From contig JAJNBG010000053.1 of the NCBI GenBank assembly GCA_021155905.1, forward strand, positions 1-32,175: a stretch of DNA of 32,175 nucleotides. The letters run 5' to 3'. Under the pieces are notes generated by a model. It was not told where the DNA came from, made no database searches, and saw only the letters and a program-made list of their open reading frames with translations. Shown here in pieces: positions 16,101-23,696 of this stretch. Position 1 is the stretch's first letter; each line of letters begins with the position of its first letter. Position numbers and translations under genes: made by a program. Source of the stretch: Bacteroidota bacterium. GTDB taxonomy: Bacteria; Bacteroidota; Bacteroidia; B-17B0; Aurantibacillaceae.

Positions 16101-17965
16101 GCACTTCGGGATGTAAAGATACATCCGGTGCAGTAACAACTATCTTTGCGAAACCCATTGCCGGTGCTTTATTAACACCAACAGCAGGCTGCTCACCCTT
16201 ACCGGTGACTATGAATAGTTCGTCCAGCTTTGCCCATTCCTATATTTGGAAATTCGGTGACGGGAATTCTGCCACTACAGCTAACACTACTCATATCTAT
16301 ACGAACCCCAGCAGCATGTCTCATCAGACATTCAGTTGTACGTTGATCGCAACCAACAATAACGGTTGCATGGATTCTATTACAATTCCTGTGCTTACTT
16401 ATTTCAAGCCTATCGCTAATTTTAGTATTGATACGCCTAAATGTCTTTCCAAAACCATTAACTTCAGTAACAATACACTTGGATCTATTGGGAATGTCTG
16501 GGATTTCGGAGATTTCAGTTCAACTTCTGCTTCACCTAATCCAGTGCATACATACACAAACTCATCGTCTTCAAACATTACATTCACTGTTCAATTAATA
16601 GTGACCACCGCGAACGGATGTAAAGATACCACATTGGGTTACCCGGAAATTTACGCCAAACCTGTCGCTGATTTTGTTATGACGCCTACGGTGTCCTGTT
16701 CGCCGTTAAATACCGGGATGACAAATTCCAGTTTGTTTGCGACCTCTTATCTTTGGAAATACGGAGACGGAAATACGGATATAGCATACAATACTGCACA
16801 TACTTATACGAACTCAAGTAACACCACTAACCAGTCTTATAATTGCACTTTGTTAGCCTTAAATTCAAATGGATGTAAAGATTCGATTACAAAACCTGTA
16901 CTTGTACTTTATAATCCAAAAGCCGGATTTACTGTCGATACTCCGGCTTGTTCGCCAAAATTACTGACCTTTACAAATACTTCAACTGGTGCGGCAAGTT
17001 ATAACTGGGCTTTCGGCACTGGTACTTCCGGTAATACAAATATTTCAGTCGCCTTTACCAATACGACTACGACTAACCTGACTCAAACAGTTCAGTTGAT
17101 TGCAACCACTCTGAGCAGTTGTAATGATACGATTGTTGTACCTGTCATTGTCCATCCGAAACCAGAATTCACAATTGTGGCGATGCCTGACAGCGGCTGT
17201 TCTCCTCTAATCGTTAATTTTCCGACGATTAATAATGTAGCAAACTACCAATGGAAATTTGGCGATGGAAATATTTCAACAGCTGACAATCCATTGAATG
17301 TCTATTACAATAACTCGCAGATTACAAAAACATTCAGTGTCCAGCTTATTGGCATCGATGGCTATGGCTGCAGGGATACTTCCTCGAAAGTTATTAAAGT
17401 ATTCGCAAGTCCAATCGCCTTGTTCCAGGCTAACCCAACACTCGTGTATGTTCCTACTTCTGCAGTCGTGCTAACTAACCTATCTTCTAATGCCGTTAGT
17501 TATTATTGGAATTTCGGCGATGGTAATACTTCAACCGAGACAAGTCCTTCCTATACTTACCTGGATCCGGGAGAATATCAAATCTACCTGGTAGCAAAAA
17601 ACAGTCATGGCTGCAGAGACACCTTTAATTTACCAACGAAGATCATCGCTGAATTGGAGAGTACTATTGAAATTCCAAATGCCTTCTCTCCAAACCCAAA
17701 TGGTGGTAATGGTGGTTTGTTCAGCTCTTCTGATTCTAATAATGATGTGTTCCATCCGGTATTAAAAGGTATTGATAAATATGAATTGAATATTTTTTCA
17801 CGTTGGGGAGAATTACTATTTGTCTCAAAAGATATTACCATTGGCTGGGACGGCTATTATAAAGGAAGTTTGTGTACACAGGACGTGTATGTTTGGAAAA
17901 TAATGGCCACAACCCTTGATGGCAAAAAAATAAATAAAACCGGGGATTTACTTTTATTAAGATAA
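13181..17965 (+). CDS. Giant PKD-repeat surface protein with T9SS type-B sorting domain
   Basis: A 1594-residue secreted protein. The signal peptide MLKRITYILTLVLLSKLLPA is followed by about 17 tandem PKD-like beta-sandwich repeats marked by W-x-F-G-x-G motifs (WNFGDG, WDFGD, WKFGDG) spaced about 82-85 residues apart. Most repeats carry a GCSP-type Cys near the start and an NGCKD-type Cys near the end, suggesting one disulphide per domain. The last ~95 residues are a type-B C-terminal (gliding-associated) sorting domain: 'IEIPNAFSPNPNGGNGG', 'DVFHPVLKGIDKYELNIFSR', 'WGELLF', 'GWDGYYKGSLCTQDVYVWKI' and final 'GDLLLLR'. It should pass through the Sec and T9SS pathways to the cell surface or medium. 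The ATG begins 17 nt after rnpB, and the stop is 1 nt before the PD40 gene. Function is probably adhesion or matrix; no catalytic domain is seen. Confidence 0.95.
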   Translation: MLKRITYILTLVLLSKLLPAQCPQIYDYLGNLVNKPYFIDCQGTGSYNMNFASNTGWGAYTIDWGDGTTITSGGSYTVNSLINHVYNSASPDTFVITLSIPSLGCTLTGISVMEKPVNASIQIPIGGVTTACAPKALLFTNSSTDVSETTWFTWNFGDGTPVQTFNFSNSGQTISHTYNPGTVNCQTAVTLTAKNYCTPVPTIANFNPIQIYDRDDAAITPSAFIKCWPDNIFTFSNTTNRNCVPQGNTFQRQEKWNLGNYWGLGHDSIIGWRPWPPTSPLTVAFPAVGTYTVLLQDSNLCGVDIQVQSVTIVNPPVAGVVAPAGPFCQGSAVTFTNASATGYSYKWNFGTGGGFVSKPFGAQTFTYNTPGTYTISVVALIGGGGAACTDTEKVVINILPRPTANFTISPNQGCNSISGVTFTDLSASANTWNWNFGNSNTFNGQVPPSQNYNSVGNYVASLTVTAANTCVHTFTASVKVHQIPVAAFTASNACVGSPASFIDNSTFASGDPIVSWHWDFGDASTTATTTVQSPSHTFSVQNTYTTQLIVNTANCSDTISQTITINVKPTADFTLNPLNGCPTLTVDFSNSSVNATSYNWDFGNGNTSIAPNPSGTFTNTTAVNKIYTVTLTALTPAGCSDTHTASVTVFTKPSASFTVNAPIGCSPVAATFTNTSTGASSYLWTFGDASSSTSTTSVLSHTFVNSSLVIQTFTTQLTAISSNGCKDSTSLTVTSYPRPIFNFTMVPNSGCSPLNVNFPPVLGAVTYEWDFGDGSPTDFSPNPNHVFTNTTTVNKTYTVQLIASNAFSCIDTTYGYPIVFAKPQAGFAVTPTVGCSPLATTFTNTSIAGSTYLWKFGDGNTASTANTNHTYTNTSNTVNQTFTCSLVAISANGCRDSLDKTLLVYFKPFSNFALDTPRCLSKTITFTNTSQGSVNDSWNFGDGSPLSGLTNPTHTYTNNTINNVTYSVQLISTSTSGCKDTSGAVTTIFAKPIAGALLTPTAGCSPLPVTMNSSSSFAHSYIWKFGDGNSATTANTTHIYTNPSSMSHQTFSCTLIATNNNGCMDSITIPVLTYFKPIANFSIDTPKCLSKTINFSNNTLGSIGNVWDFGDFSSTSASPNPVHTYTNSSSSNITFTVQLIVTTANGCKDTTLGYPEIYAKPVADFVMTPTVSCSPLNTGMTNSSLFATSYLWKYGDGNTDIAYNTAHTYTNSSNTTNQSYNCTLLALNSNGCKDSITKPVLVLYNPKAGFTVDTPACSPKLLTFTNTSTGAASYNWAFGTGTSGNTNISVAFTNTTTTNLTQTVQLIATTLSSCNDTIVVPVIVHPKPEFTIVAMPDSGCSPLIVNFPTINNVANYQWKFGDGNISTADNPLNVYYNNSQITKTFSVQLIGIDGYGCRDTSSKVIKVFASPIALFQANPTLVYVPTSAVVLTNLSSNAVSYYWNFGDGNTSTETSPSYTYLDPGEYQIYLVAKNSHGCRDTFNLPTKIIAELESTIEIPNAFSPNPNGGNGGLFSSSDSNNDVFHPVLKGIDKYELNIFSRWGELLFVSKDITIGWDGYYKGSLCTQDVYVWKIMATTLDGKKINKTGDLLLLR
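15640..17160 (+). repeat. 169-codon PKD super-repeat, three units
   Basis: Two alternating PKD subtypes (A: 'WKFGDGN', C-terminal 'YFKP'; B: 'DTPxCLSKTI', C-terminal 'AKP') form three A-B pairs. The central Trp codons lie at 15740, 15992, 16247, 16499, 16754 and 17006, so spacing alternates exactly 252 and 255 nt and each A-B pair is exactly 507 nt. The last B unit is degenerate (WAFGTG). Confidence 0.85.
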
Positions 17966-17966
17966 A

Positions 17967-19529
17967 ATGAAACTACTATTACAAATAATTCTTTTAACGG
18001 GTGCGTTGCAGTTGTGCGCTCAAACAAAGATCAATTCAAAATTATACGCCAAAAATCTGAAACTGGCCAATCTTTCATTTGAATCGGAGGATTATTTAAA
18101 TGCCATTGTCTTATACAAGAAAGTGTTGGCAGTTGATCCGAATCATGAAACCGCTAATTTGAATTCAGTAATCAGCAGAATAAAGCTGAACCAACCAACA
18201 GACTCATCCGTGGTGCATTTAATGAAATTAAAAACAAGCACTAAGCCGGAGGTTCAATTTTATTTTGGAAAAATATATCACCTGACCTCTAGTTTTGAAG
18301 AAGCCATAAGATGTTTTAATAACTACAAAAGCTTTCCTGTCAAAAACAGAACAATCTCCGATGCAGAAGTTAATTATAACATTTCCTGCTCTAAAAACGC
18401 CATTGATTTGATAAGCCAGCCACACCGGTCTGTTATTAAAAACCTTGGGAATACAGTGAACTCAGCCTATGCTGATTATGTTCCATTGATCTCCCCTGAT
18501 GAAAACACCTTGTATTTCACATCACGAAGAGAGGGCAGTACCGGTAATTTAAAAGACGCTTATCAGAATTATTACGAAGATGTGTATGTATCCCAAAAAA
18601 CAGATAATGGCAAATGGGGCGAACCAAAAAACATTGGTTCACCAATCAATACCAACACACACGACGCCTGCGTGGCTTTGAGTTTTGATGGCAACCAAAT
18701 GATCATCTACAGAACATCACCTGATTTATTAACGGGAGACCTATATTTAACCCGGATGGATTTCAATGGATGGGCTGAACCGGTTAAGTTTGGCCCTGAA
18801 ATTAACACACCGTATATTGAAACAAGTGCCTGTTTCAGTACCGACACCAGCGTAATCTATTTCAGTTCAAATAAAATTGGCGGCCTGGGCGGAAAAGATA
18901 TTTACAGGATAAAGAAACTTCCTAACGGAAAATGGTCGATGCCAATGAACCTCGGCCCTACCATTAATACAGAAAGAGATGAAGATTCTCCTTTCCTTCA
19001 TCCTGACGGAACAACCCTTTATTTTAGCTCAAAAGGTCATAATACGATGGGAGACTATGATGTATTTAAAACAATTTTAAATACGGAAAATAATACGTTT
19101 TCGGCTCCCGAAAATTTAGGATTTCCAATCAACACAGTTCACAACGACATATTTTTTGTATTGAATACCAATGGTACACATGGCTATTATTCATCCATAA
19201 AAGAGGAAACATTTGGCAGTTCAGATTTATATTTGATTGATACACGTTTTGGGGATAATGACCTTAAAGTAAAAACGGGAAAAGTTGTGTTTGGCAATGA
19301 AGCTCGCAAAGCAAAAATTACTTTAATAGATATTGAGAGTAAACAGGTGTCAGGGATATTTAATGCAAATTCTAAAACAGGGAAATTCATCCTCGTGATG
19401 AATCCTTTAAAAGCATATAAAGCGATTGTGGAGGAAGATGGTTTTCAGACTATGATTGTTGACATTGAACCCATCGTAAATGAACTTCTGGAAAAAGAAT
19501 TAATTTTAAGCTTAACTAAAAAGAACTAA
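17967..19529 (+). CDS. TPR/PD40 beta-propeller envelope protein (PorE/OmpA-like, lacking OmpA domain)
   Basis: A 520-residue exported protein with signal peptide (MKLLLQIILLTGALQLCAQ), two to three TPR helices (~25-130), and a WD40-like PD40 propeller. Its blades show SPDENTLYFTS (176-186), SFDGNQMIIYRT, STDTSVIYFSSNKIGGLGG (291-309), HPDGTTLYFSS (345-355) and NTNGTHGYYSS. A carboxypeptidase-regulatory-like beta domain follows (~435-500). PorE-type T9SS proteins have this order plus a C-terminal OmpA peptidoglycan-binding domain; here the protein ends without it. It sits between a type-B cargo and a PorP/SprF gene, with a 1-nt gap on each side if the next gene starts at ATT 19531. It probably helps anchor or export the cargo. 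Confidence 0.87.
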   Translation: MKLLLQIILLTGALQLCAQTKINSKLYAKNLKLANLSFESEDYLNAIVLYKKVLAVDPNHETANLNSVISRIKLNQPTDSSVVHLMKLKTSTKPEVQFYFGKIYHLTSSFEEAIRCFNNYKSFPVKNRTISDAEVNYNISCSKNAIDLISQPHRSVIKNLGNTVNSAYADYVPLISPDENTLYFTSRREGSTGNLKDAYQNYYEDVYVSQKTDNGKWGEPKNIGSPINTNTHDACVALSFDGNQMIIYRTSPDLLTGDLYLTRMDFNGWAEPVKFGPEINTPYIETSACFSTDTSVIYFSSNKIGGLGGKDIYRIKKLPNGKWSMPMNLGPTINTERDEDSPFLHPDGTTLYFSSKGHNTMGDYDVFKTILNTENNTFSAPENLGFPINTVHNDIFFVLNTNGTHGYYSSIKEETFGSSDLYLIDTRFGDNDLKVKTGKVVFGNEARKAKITLIDIESKQVSGIFNANSKTGKFILVMNPLKAYKAIVEEDGFQTMIVDIEPIVNELLEKELILSLTKKN

Positions 19530-19530
19530 T

Positions 19531-20532
19531 ATTAAACTGTCACGAACATATTTAAACGTAGTGGTTTTGTCTCTTTTATTTTCTGCGGGAATAAAAGCAC
19601 AGGATCCGCAGTTCACGCAATTTTATGCGGCACCAACTTATTTAAATCCTGCATTCACAGGACTTACATATGAACATCGTTTTGTAGCAAATTACCGGAA
19701 CCAATGGCCTGGAATCAGTAAAACCTATCAAACCTATATGGCGGGTTATGATTATAATTTATCAGATATTAATAGCGGCCTCGGCTTTAATGTGATGCAG
19801 GACAGAGCCGGAAGTGCGGGTTTGACACACACACAATTCGGACTTAATTACGCATACCATTTTAAAGTTTCCAAATTTTCTGAAGTGAGAATGGGTGCAA
19901 ACTTATCTTATAATATGAAACGCCTTGATTTTAGTAAATTAAAATTTAATGATCAGATCTCGAGCGGTTCCAGTACATCTATCGACGCCAATAAATACGA
20001 GGAATTAAATTATATGGATTTTGCCGCCGGGGCTCTTTTAAATTCCACGGAATACTGGTTGGGCTTAAGCGCCAAACATCTGACACAACCAAACAGCAGC
20101 TTAACAGGAGATCAGGTACCCTTACCAATTACCATTAGCTTACATGGAGGTTATCGTTTTATTATTGAACAAAAATCCAAAGATTTGAAGCGCTATATTT
20201 CTCCGGCTTTCAATTACCGTCACCAGCAAAAATATGACCAACTGGATATTGGTGTATATTACTACCATCTCCCTTTAAACGTTGGTTTATGGTACCGCGG
20301 ATTGCCTTTTAAAAAATACTCAGCAACTTATGCCAGCAGGGAGTCAGTAGCGATTTTGGTTGGGTTTGATCTAACCGAATATAATTTACGTGTGGGTTAT
20401 AGCTATGACTTAACAGTTTCAAAATTAGGAATATCGAATACCATGGGGGCTCATGAAATCTCACTGATTTATGAAATCGCTAAAAAGAAAAAGAAAAATA
20501 AACGGATTCTGGTGAGCTGCCCTAAGTTTTAA
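19531..20532 (+). CDS. PorP/SprF-family type IX secretion outer-membrane protein
   Basis: A beta-barrel protein of the PorP/SprF family, which is linked to attachment or translocation of type-B T9SS cargo. The family N-terminus 'AQDPQFTQFYAAPTYLNPAF' is clear, followed by 'GLTYEHRFVANYRNQWPGI', and the C-terminal half has alternating strands ending in 'GAHEISLIYEI'. The nearest usual start is GTG 19561, but that leaves only 14 residues (VVLSLLFSAGIKAQ) as signal peptide with no charged n-region. Extending to ATT 19531, one nt after the previous stop, adds IKLSRTYLNV and gives a normal signal peptide. CTG 19537 is a further option. It pairs with the upstream PKD and PD40 genes. Confidence 0.9.
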   Translation: MKLSRTYLNVVVLSLLFSAGIKAQDPQFTQFYAAPTYLNPAFTGLTYEHRFVANYRNQWPGISKTYQTYMAGYDYNLSDINSGLGFNVMQDRAGSAGLTHTQFGLNYAYHFKVSKFSEVRMGANLSYNMKRLDFSKLKFNDQISSGSSTSIDANKYEELNYMDFAAGALLNSTEYWLGLSAKHLTQPNSSLTGDQVPLPITISLHGGYRFIIEQKSKDLKRYISPAFNYRHQQKYDQLDIGVYYYHLPLNVGLWYRGLPFKKYSATYASRESVAILVGFDLTEYNLRVGYSYDLTVSKLGISNTMGAHEISLIYEIAKKKKKNKRILVSCPKF

Positions 20533-20616
20533 TTCATTTGGCAGAACGAGTGAAGCTCTTTCTTAATACCTTATTATAAAAGTAAAAAACGTCTCAAGTC
20601 CAGTTTTTTATGTCAA

Positions 20617-20648
20617 TTACTAAGTAATTCCTGTGAAATACTAAGTAA
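20617..20648 (+). promoter_or_regulatory. Two tandem operator-like palindromes, 21 bp apart
   Basis: TTACTAAGTAA (20617-20627) is a perfect 5+1+5 palindrome. A second copy, ATACTAAGTAA (20638-20648), matches at 10 of 11 positions. The 21-bp period places both on the same face of the helix. They lie about 40-70 bp upstream of the -33 box of the HisKA_2 kinase promoter, the usual place for activator binding. Confidence 0.6.
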
Positions 20649-20688
20649 CAAAAAATGTTTCTATGATTAGTCTGTTTTTTTTTATAAC

Positions 20689-20718
20689 TTGGTTTTTAGA
20701 TAACTCAATTTATTTTTA
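20689..20718 (+). promoter_or_regulatory. Promoter of the HisKA_2 kinase gene
   Basis: TTG at 20689-20691, a 19-nt spacer, then TATTTTTA at 20711-20718, 13 nt before the TTG start. It has the same form as the promoters at 6325 and 8194. Confidence 0.65.
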
Positions 20719-20731
20719 TTAACTATACCCT

Positions 20732-21955
20732 TTGAAAGAAGCCATACACATACAAAGCGAGGAAGCCCGGGAAAAGACCATCAACCGGTTTTGTACGCTG
20801 ATTGCCATGTCTTCTCTGCCATCAGTTTTCATCTATATTTATCTTCAAATCCCTGTATTGGTTGGTGCTACCGCGCTTATCGCAATACTTTTTTTGTTTT
20901 TCGTATACCTTAACAGGAAACGTCATTTCAAAATCTCAAGAACAGCGATTATTCTGACAACTAATATCGGCGTTCTGTTTTTTTCATTTTATCTGAGCTA
21001 TGATAGCGGAATATACCTTTACCTTTTTGTTGCGCCCTTATTGATCTATTTGTTATTTGATTTTAACGAAAAAAAAATGACCGTTTCTTTTCTTCTGATG
21101 TACCTGGTGACTTTTATTTCAATCTATTCTAACCAGGATGTGCAACTGGCTGATAAACTAAGTCCTTCCACGTTGAAATTTATATATTCTTTTAATTTTT
21201 GTTCAGCATTTGTCTTATGTTTTGGACTCATCACCCACTTTGCCAACAATAACAATAAGTACATTTTAAATTTAATAAAACAACAGCACATCCTCGAAAC
21301 GGAGGTTAGCTTAAGGAACCAAAGTGAAGATCTGCTAAAGAAAAGTTTGAATGAAAGAGAAGTTCTGCTTGCAGAAATACACCATCGTGTCAAGAACAAC
21401 CTGGCAATTATTTCAGCTTTGATCAATATGCAGAAGGATAATTTAAAAGATGAGCAAAGCAAACAGATTTTTGAAGAAACAAAAAATCGCATTTATGCGA
21501 TGTCCTTAATTCATAATTTATTGTACGAAAACAAATCCTTTGCCAAAATTGACTTTGCTGACTATGTACAAAAGTTCTGTATCAATATTTCGCGGAGTTA
21601 CCAAATATGTGACAACATAGTCATTGAACAAAAAATAGATGATATTGAAATCGACATCAATACCGCTGTCCCTTTGGCCCTCATGTTAAATGAGCTGCTT
21701 ACTAATGCACTTAAACATGCTTTCAAAAACCAAAACACAGGAAAAATTATCGTCAGTTTATCAAACACTGAAAACAGGCATTATAAATTTTCTGTTTCCG
21801 ACTCAGGAATCGGGATGGATGAAGATCAGTTAAACGCCAATAGCGGTATGGGCATGGACATTATTAAATCCCTGGTTGAACAGGTGGACGGGAACATCAA
21901 TTATGAGAAAAATAATGGCAGTATCTTCACCATTACTTTACCTATTGCACGTTAA
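20732..21955 (+). CDS. Membrane histidine kinase, HisKA_2 type
   Basis: A 407-residue protein. The N-terminal half (~18-172) has about five to six hydrophobic helices forming an integral membrane sensor of the kind seen in 7TM/MASE-like kinases, with no large periplasmic domain. A short coiled coil (~183-208) leads to the HisKA_2 phosphotransfer helix with H217/H218 in 'EREVLLAEIHHRVKNNLAII'. The ATPase domain follows, with N box 'LALMLNELLTNALKHAF' (N325), G1 'SDSGIGMD' and G2 'NSGMGMDII'. The start is TTG, since the first ATG is inside helix 1. No response regulator is adjacent; the partner is unknown. Two palindromes upstream suggest dedicated regulation. It is convergent with metK across a shared terminator. 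Confidence 0.93.
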   Translation: MKEAIHIQSEEAREKTINRFCTLIAMSSLPSVFIYIYLQIPVLVGATALIAILFLFFVYLNRKRHFKISRTAIILTTNIGVLFFSFYLSYDSGIYLYLFVAPLLIYLLFDFNEKKMTVSFLLMYLVTFISIYSNQDVQLADKLSPSTLKFIYSFNFCSAFVLCFGLITHFANNNNKYILNLIKQQHILETEVSLRNQSEDLLKKSLNEREVLLAEIHHRVKNNLAIISALINMQKDNLKDEQSKQIFEETKNRIYAMSLIHNLLYENKSFAKIDFADYVQKFCINISRSYQICDNIVIEQKIDDIEIDINTAVPLALMLNELLTNALKHAFKNQNTGKIIVSLSNTENRHYKFSVSDSGIGMDEDQLNANSGMGMDIIKSLVEQVDGNINYEKNNGSIFTITLPIAR

Positions 21956-22003
21956 AATTTTCTGCTTATAAGAAAAAAGAAATGCTAAATAGCTTTTAAA
22001 ATA

Positions 22004-22041
22004 AAAAAATCCCCTTTCGTTAAACAAAAGGGGATTTTTTT
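22004..22041. terminator. Bidirectional terminator between the HisKA_2 kinase and metK
   Basis: AAAAAATCCCCTTT (22004-22017) pairs with AAAGGGGATTTTTT (22027-22040) around a 9-nt loop. The flanking A and T tracts make it work as an intrinsic terminator on both strands, which suits the convergent genes ending at 21955 and 22055. Confidence 0.92.
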
Positions 22042-22054
22042 ATGAATTTGAATC

Positions 22055-23308
22055 TTATTTTAATTTAAAAGCTGCTTTTACTTTAGCAACATAATCCAAT
22101 TTTTCCCAGGTAAACAATTCCACTTTCATGGTTTTGGCTTTTCCACCAGGAAGTTTGAAAGTTTTAGTTACCACTTCATTTTTACGTCCCATATGTCCAT
22201 ATGCTGCTGTTTCGCTATACATAGGTGTACGTAATTTTAAACGCTGTTCAATGAAGTAAGGACGCATATCAAATACACTTGACACAATTTTAGCGATTTC
22301 TCCATCAGTCATTTTTACTTTGGCTGTACCATAAGTATCGATAAAAATACCCATTGGCTGAGCAACTCCGATCGCATATGAAACCTGAACCAATACTTCT
22401 GAACATACACCTGCCGCTACTAAATTCTTAGCGATATGACGGGTTGCATATGCAGCCGAACGGTCAACCTTACTTGGATCTTTACCGGAGAAAGCTCCAC
22501 CACCGTGAGCACCTTTTCCACCATAAGTATCTACAATGATCTTACGGCCTGTTAAGCCCGTATCACCATGCGGTCCACCAATTACGAATTTACCGGTTGG
22601 GTTAATGTGGTAATTGATCTTGTTGTTGAATAAATGAGCGTATTTAGGGTAATTCTTTTTAACTCTTGGAATTAAAATCTCAATAATGTCTTTCTTGATT
22701 TTCGCCAGCATTTTTGGCTCTGCATCAAAATCATCATGCTGTGTAGAAACAACGATCGCATCAATACGCACAGGAACATTATCATCACTGTACTCTAAAG
22801 TAACTTGTGATTTTGCATCCGGGCGTAAATATTTAATAGCTTTATTCTCTCTGCGCAAAGCAGCAAGTTCTAATAAAATACCATGAGCCAAATCCAGTGC
22901 TAAAGGCATGTAGTTTGCAGTTTCGTTAGTTGCATAACCAAACATCATTCCCTGGTCACCTGCACCCTGCTCTTCTTTTTTCTTCTTGTCAACTCCCTGG
23001 TTAATATCCGGGGATTGCTCATGAATTGCAGATAAAATACCACATGAATTAGCTTCAAACATGTATTCAGATTTTGTATATCCAATTCTGCGGATCACCT
23101 CGCGGGCAATATCCTGAACATCCAGGTATGCTTTTGACTTTACTTCTCCGGCTAAAACTACCTGGCCCGTTGTTACTAATGTTTCACAGGCGACTTTACT
23201 TTGTGGATCAAACGCTAAAAAGTTATCAATTAAAGCGTCTGAAATTTGATCGGCAACCTTATCCGGGTGGCCTTCTGATACTGATTCTGAGGTGAAAAGA
23301 TATCCCAT
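22055..23308 (-). CDS. metK: S-adenosylmethionine synthetase
   Basis: A 417-residue cytoplasmic enzyme that makes SAM from methionine and ATP. Signatures are '[20 protein letters not shown]' (H14, D16, K17), '[12 protein letters not shown]' and the P-loop-like '[19 protein letters not shown]'. The upstream ATG at 23353 would add 15 residues ([15 protein letters not shown]) that overlap purS and are absent from the family, so ATG 23308 is chosen. It begins 7 nt after the purS stop and is probably co-transcribed with it. The length is slightly over the usual ~385-400 because of a few loop extensions. No SAM riboswitch was seen upstream. Confidence 0.96.
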   Translation of the reverse strand: MGYLFTSESVSEGHPDKVADQISDALIDNFLAFDPQSKVACETLVTTGQVVLAGEVKSKAYLDVQDIAREVIRRIGYTKSEYMFEANSCGILSAIHEQSPDINQGVDKKKKEEQGAGDQGMMFGYATNETANYMPLALDLAHGILLELAALRRENKAIKYLRPDAKSQVTLEYSDDNVPVRIDAIVVSTQHDDFDAEPKMLAKIKKDIIEILIPRVKKNYPKYAHLFNNKINYHINPTGKFVIGGPHGDTGLTGRKIIVDTYGGKGAHGGGAFSGKDPSKVDRSAAYATRHIAKNLVAAGVCSEVLVQVSYAIGVAQPMGIFIDTYGTAKVKMTDGEIAKIVSSVFDMRPYFIEQRLKLRTPMYSETAAYGHMGRKNEVVTKTFKLPGGKAKTMKVELFTWEKLDYVAKVKAAFKLK

Positions 23309-23315
23309 GTTTGTT

Positions 23316-23534
23316 TTATATGTTGTTGCATAGTAATTTTTTACATGCTTCATCTACCTTCGCAGATGCTGCTGCTTTATCAGCTGCTTCGATTTCTAAT
23401 GTAATATGTTTTCCAATGCGTACATTTTCTATTTCAGGTAATCCCAAATTTTTCATGGAACCTGTAACCGCTTTTCCCTGAGGATCTAATAATGCTTTCA
23501 TCGGCATCACGTTTATATCTGCAAAATATTTCAT
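23316..23534 (-). CDS. purS: Phosphoribosylformylglycinamidine synthase subunit PurS
   Basis: A 72-residue protein matching PurS, the small subunit that bridges PurL and PurQ in the ammonia-channelling FGAM synthase of purine synthesis. The family patterns '[20 protein letters not shown]', '[20 protein letters not shown]' and '[14 protein letters not shown]' are all visible. A longer frame runs back to 23639, but the extra residues are not PurS-like and overlap a promoter-like element, so ATG 23534 is chosen. Its usual partners purL and purQ are not in this window; instead metK follows after 7 nt. Confidence 0.87.
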   Translation of the reverse strand: MKYFADINVMPMKALLDPQGKAVTGSMKNLGLPEIENVRIGKHITLEIEAADKAAASAKVDEACKKLLCNNI

Positions 23535-23563
23535 ATCTGTATTAATGTTTGTTTGAAGAGCAA

Positions 23564-23571
23564 CAAATTTA
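23564..23571 (-). promoter_or_regulatory. -7 element of the purS-metK promoter
   Basis: On the minus strand TAAATTTG is an exact TAnnTTTG match 29 nt before the purS ATG. The region 18-20 nt upstream is T-rich (TTTTTTTT) without a definite TTG. Confidence 0.45.
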
Positions 23572-23640
23572 AAGTTTTGGATTGGGAATAAAAAAAATGT
23601 TTTGAACAATGAATCCATCGATCGTTCATAGCTTCTCATT

Positions 23641-23673
23641 AAAAAGCCTTATCATAAAATCATACGATAAGGC
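23641..23673 (-). terminator. Terminator after ilvE
   Basis: GCCTTATC (23646-23653) pairs with GATAAGGC (23666-23673). On the minus strand the hairpin is followed by TTTTT (23645-23641). It lies 24 nt after the ilvE stop and separates ilvE from purS-metK. Confidence 0.85.
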
Positions 23674-23696
23674 CTTTCATTAATGAGTTCTTAACT

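Noticed and set aside
13181..17965. Possible CRISPR or short tandem DNA repeats
   Set aside because: Periodicity comes from ~250-nt protein domains with diverged DNA, not from identical short repeats with spacers.
22986..23060. Possible SAM riboswitch for metK
   Set aside because: metK is preceded within 7 nt by purS, and the 105 nt before purS show no SAM-aptamer core or terminator hairpin.
23309..23353. N-terminal extension of metK from ATG 23353
   Set aside because: The extra 15 residues overlap the end of purS and are not found in SAM synthetases; ATG 23308 gives the family N-terminus.
23535..23639. N-terminal extension of purS
   Set aside because: The 35 extra residues are not PurS-like and cover an exact -7 promoter match; the ATG at 23534 fits the family.
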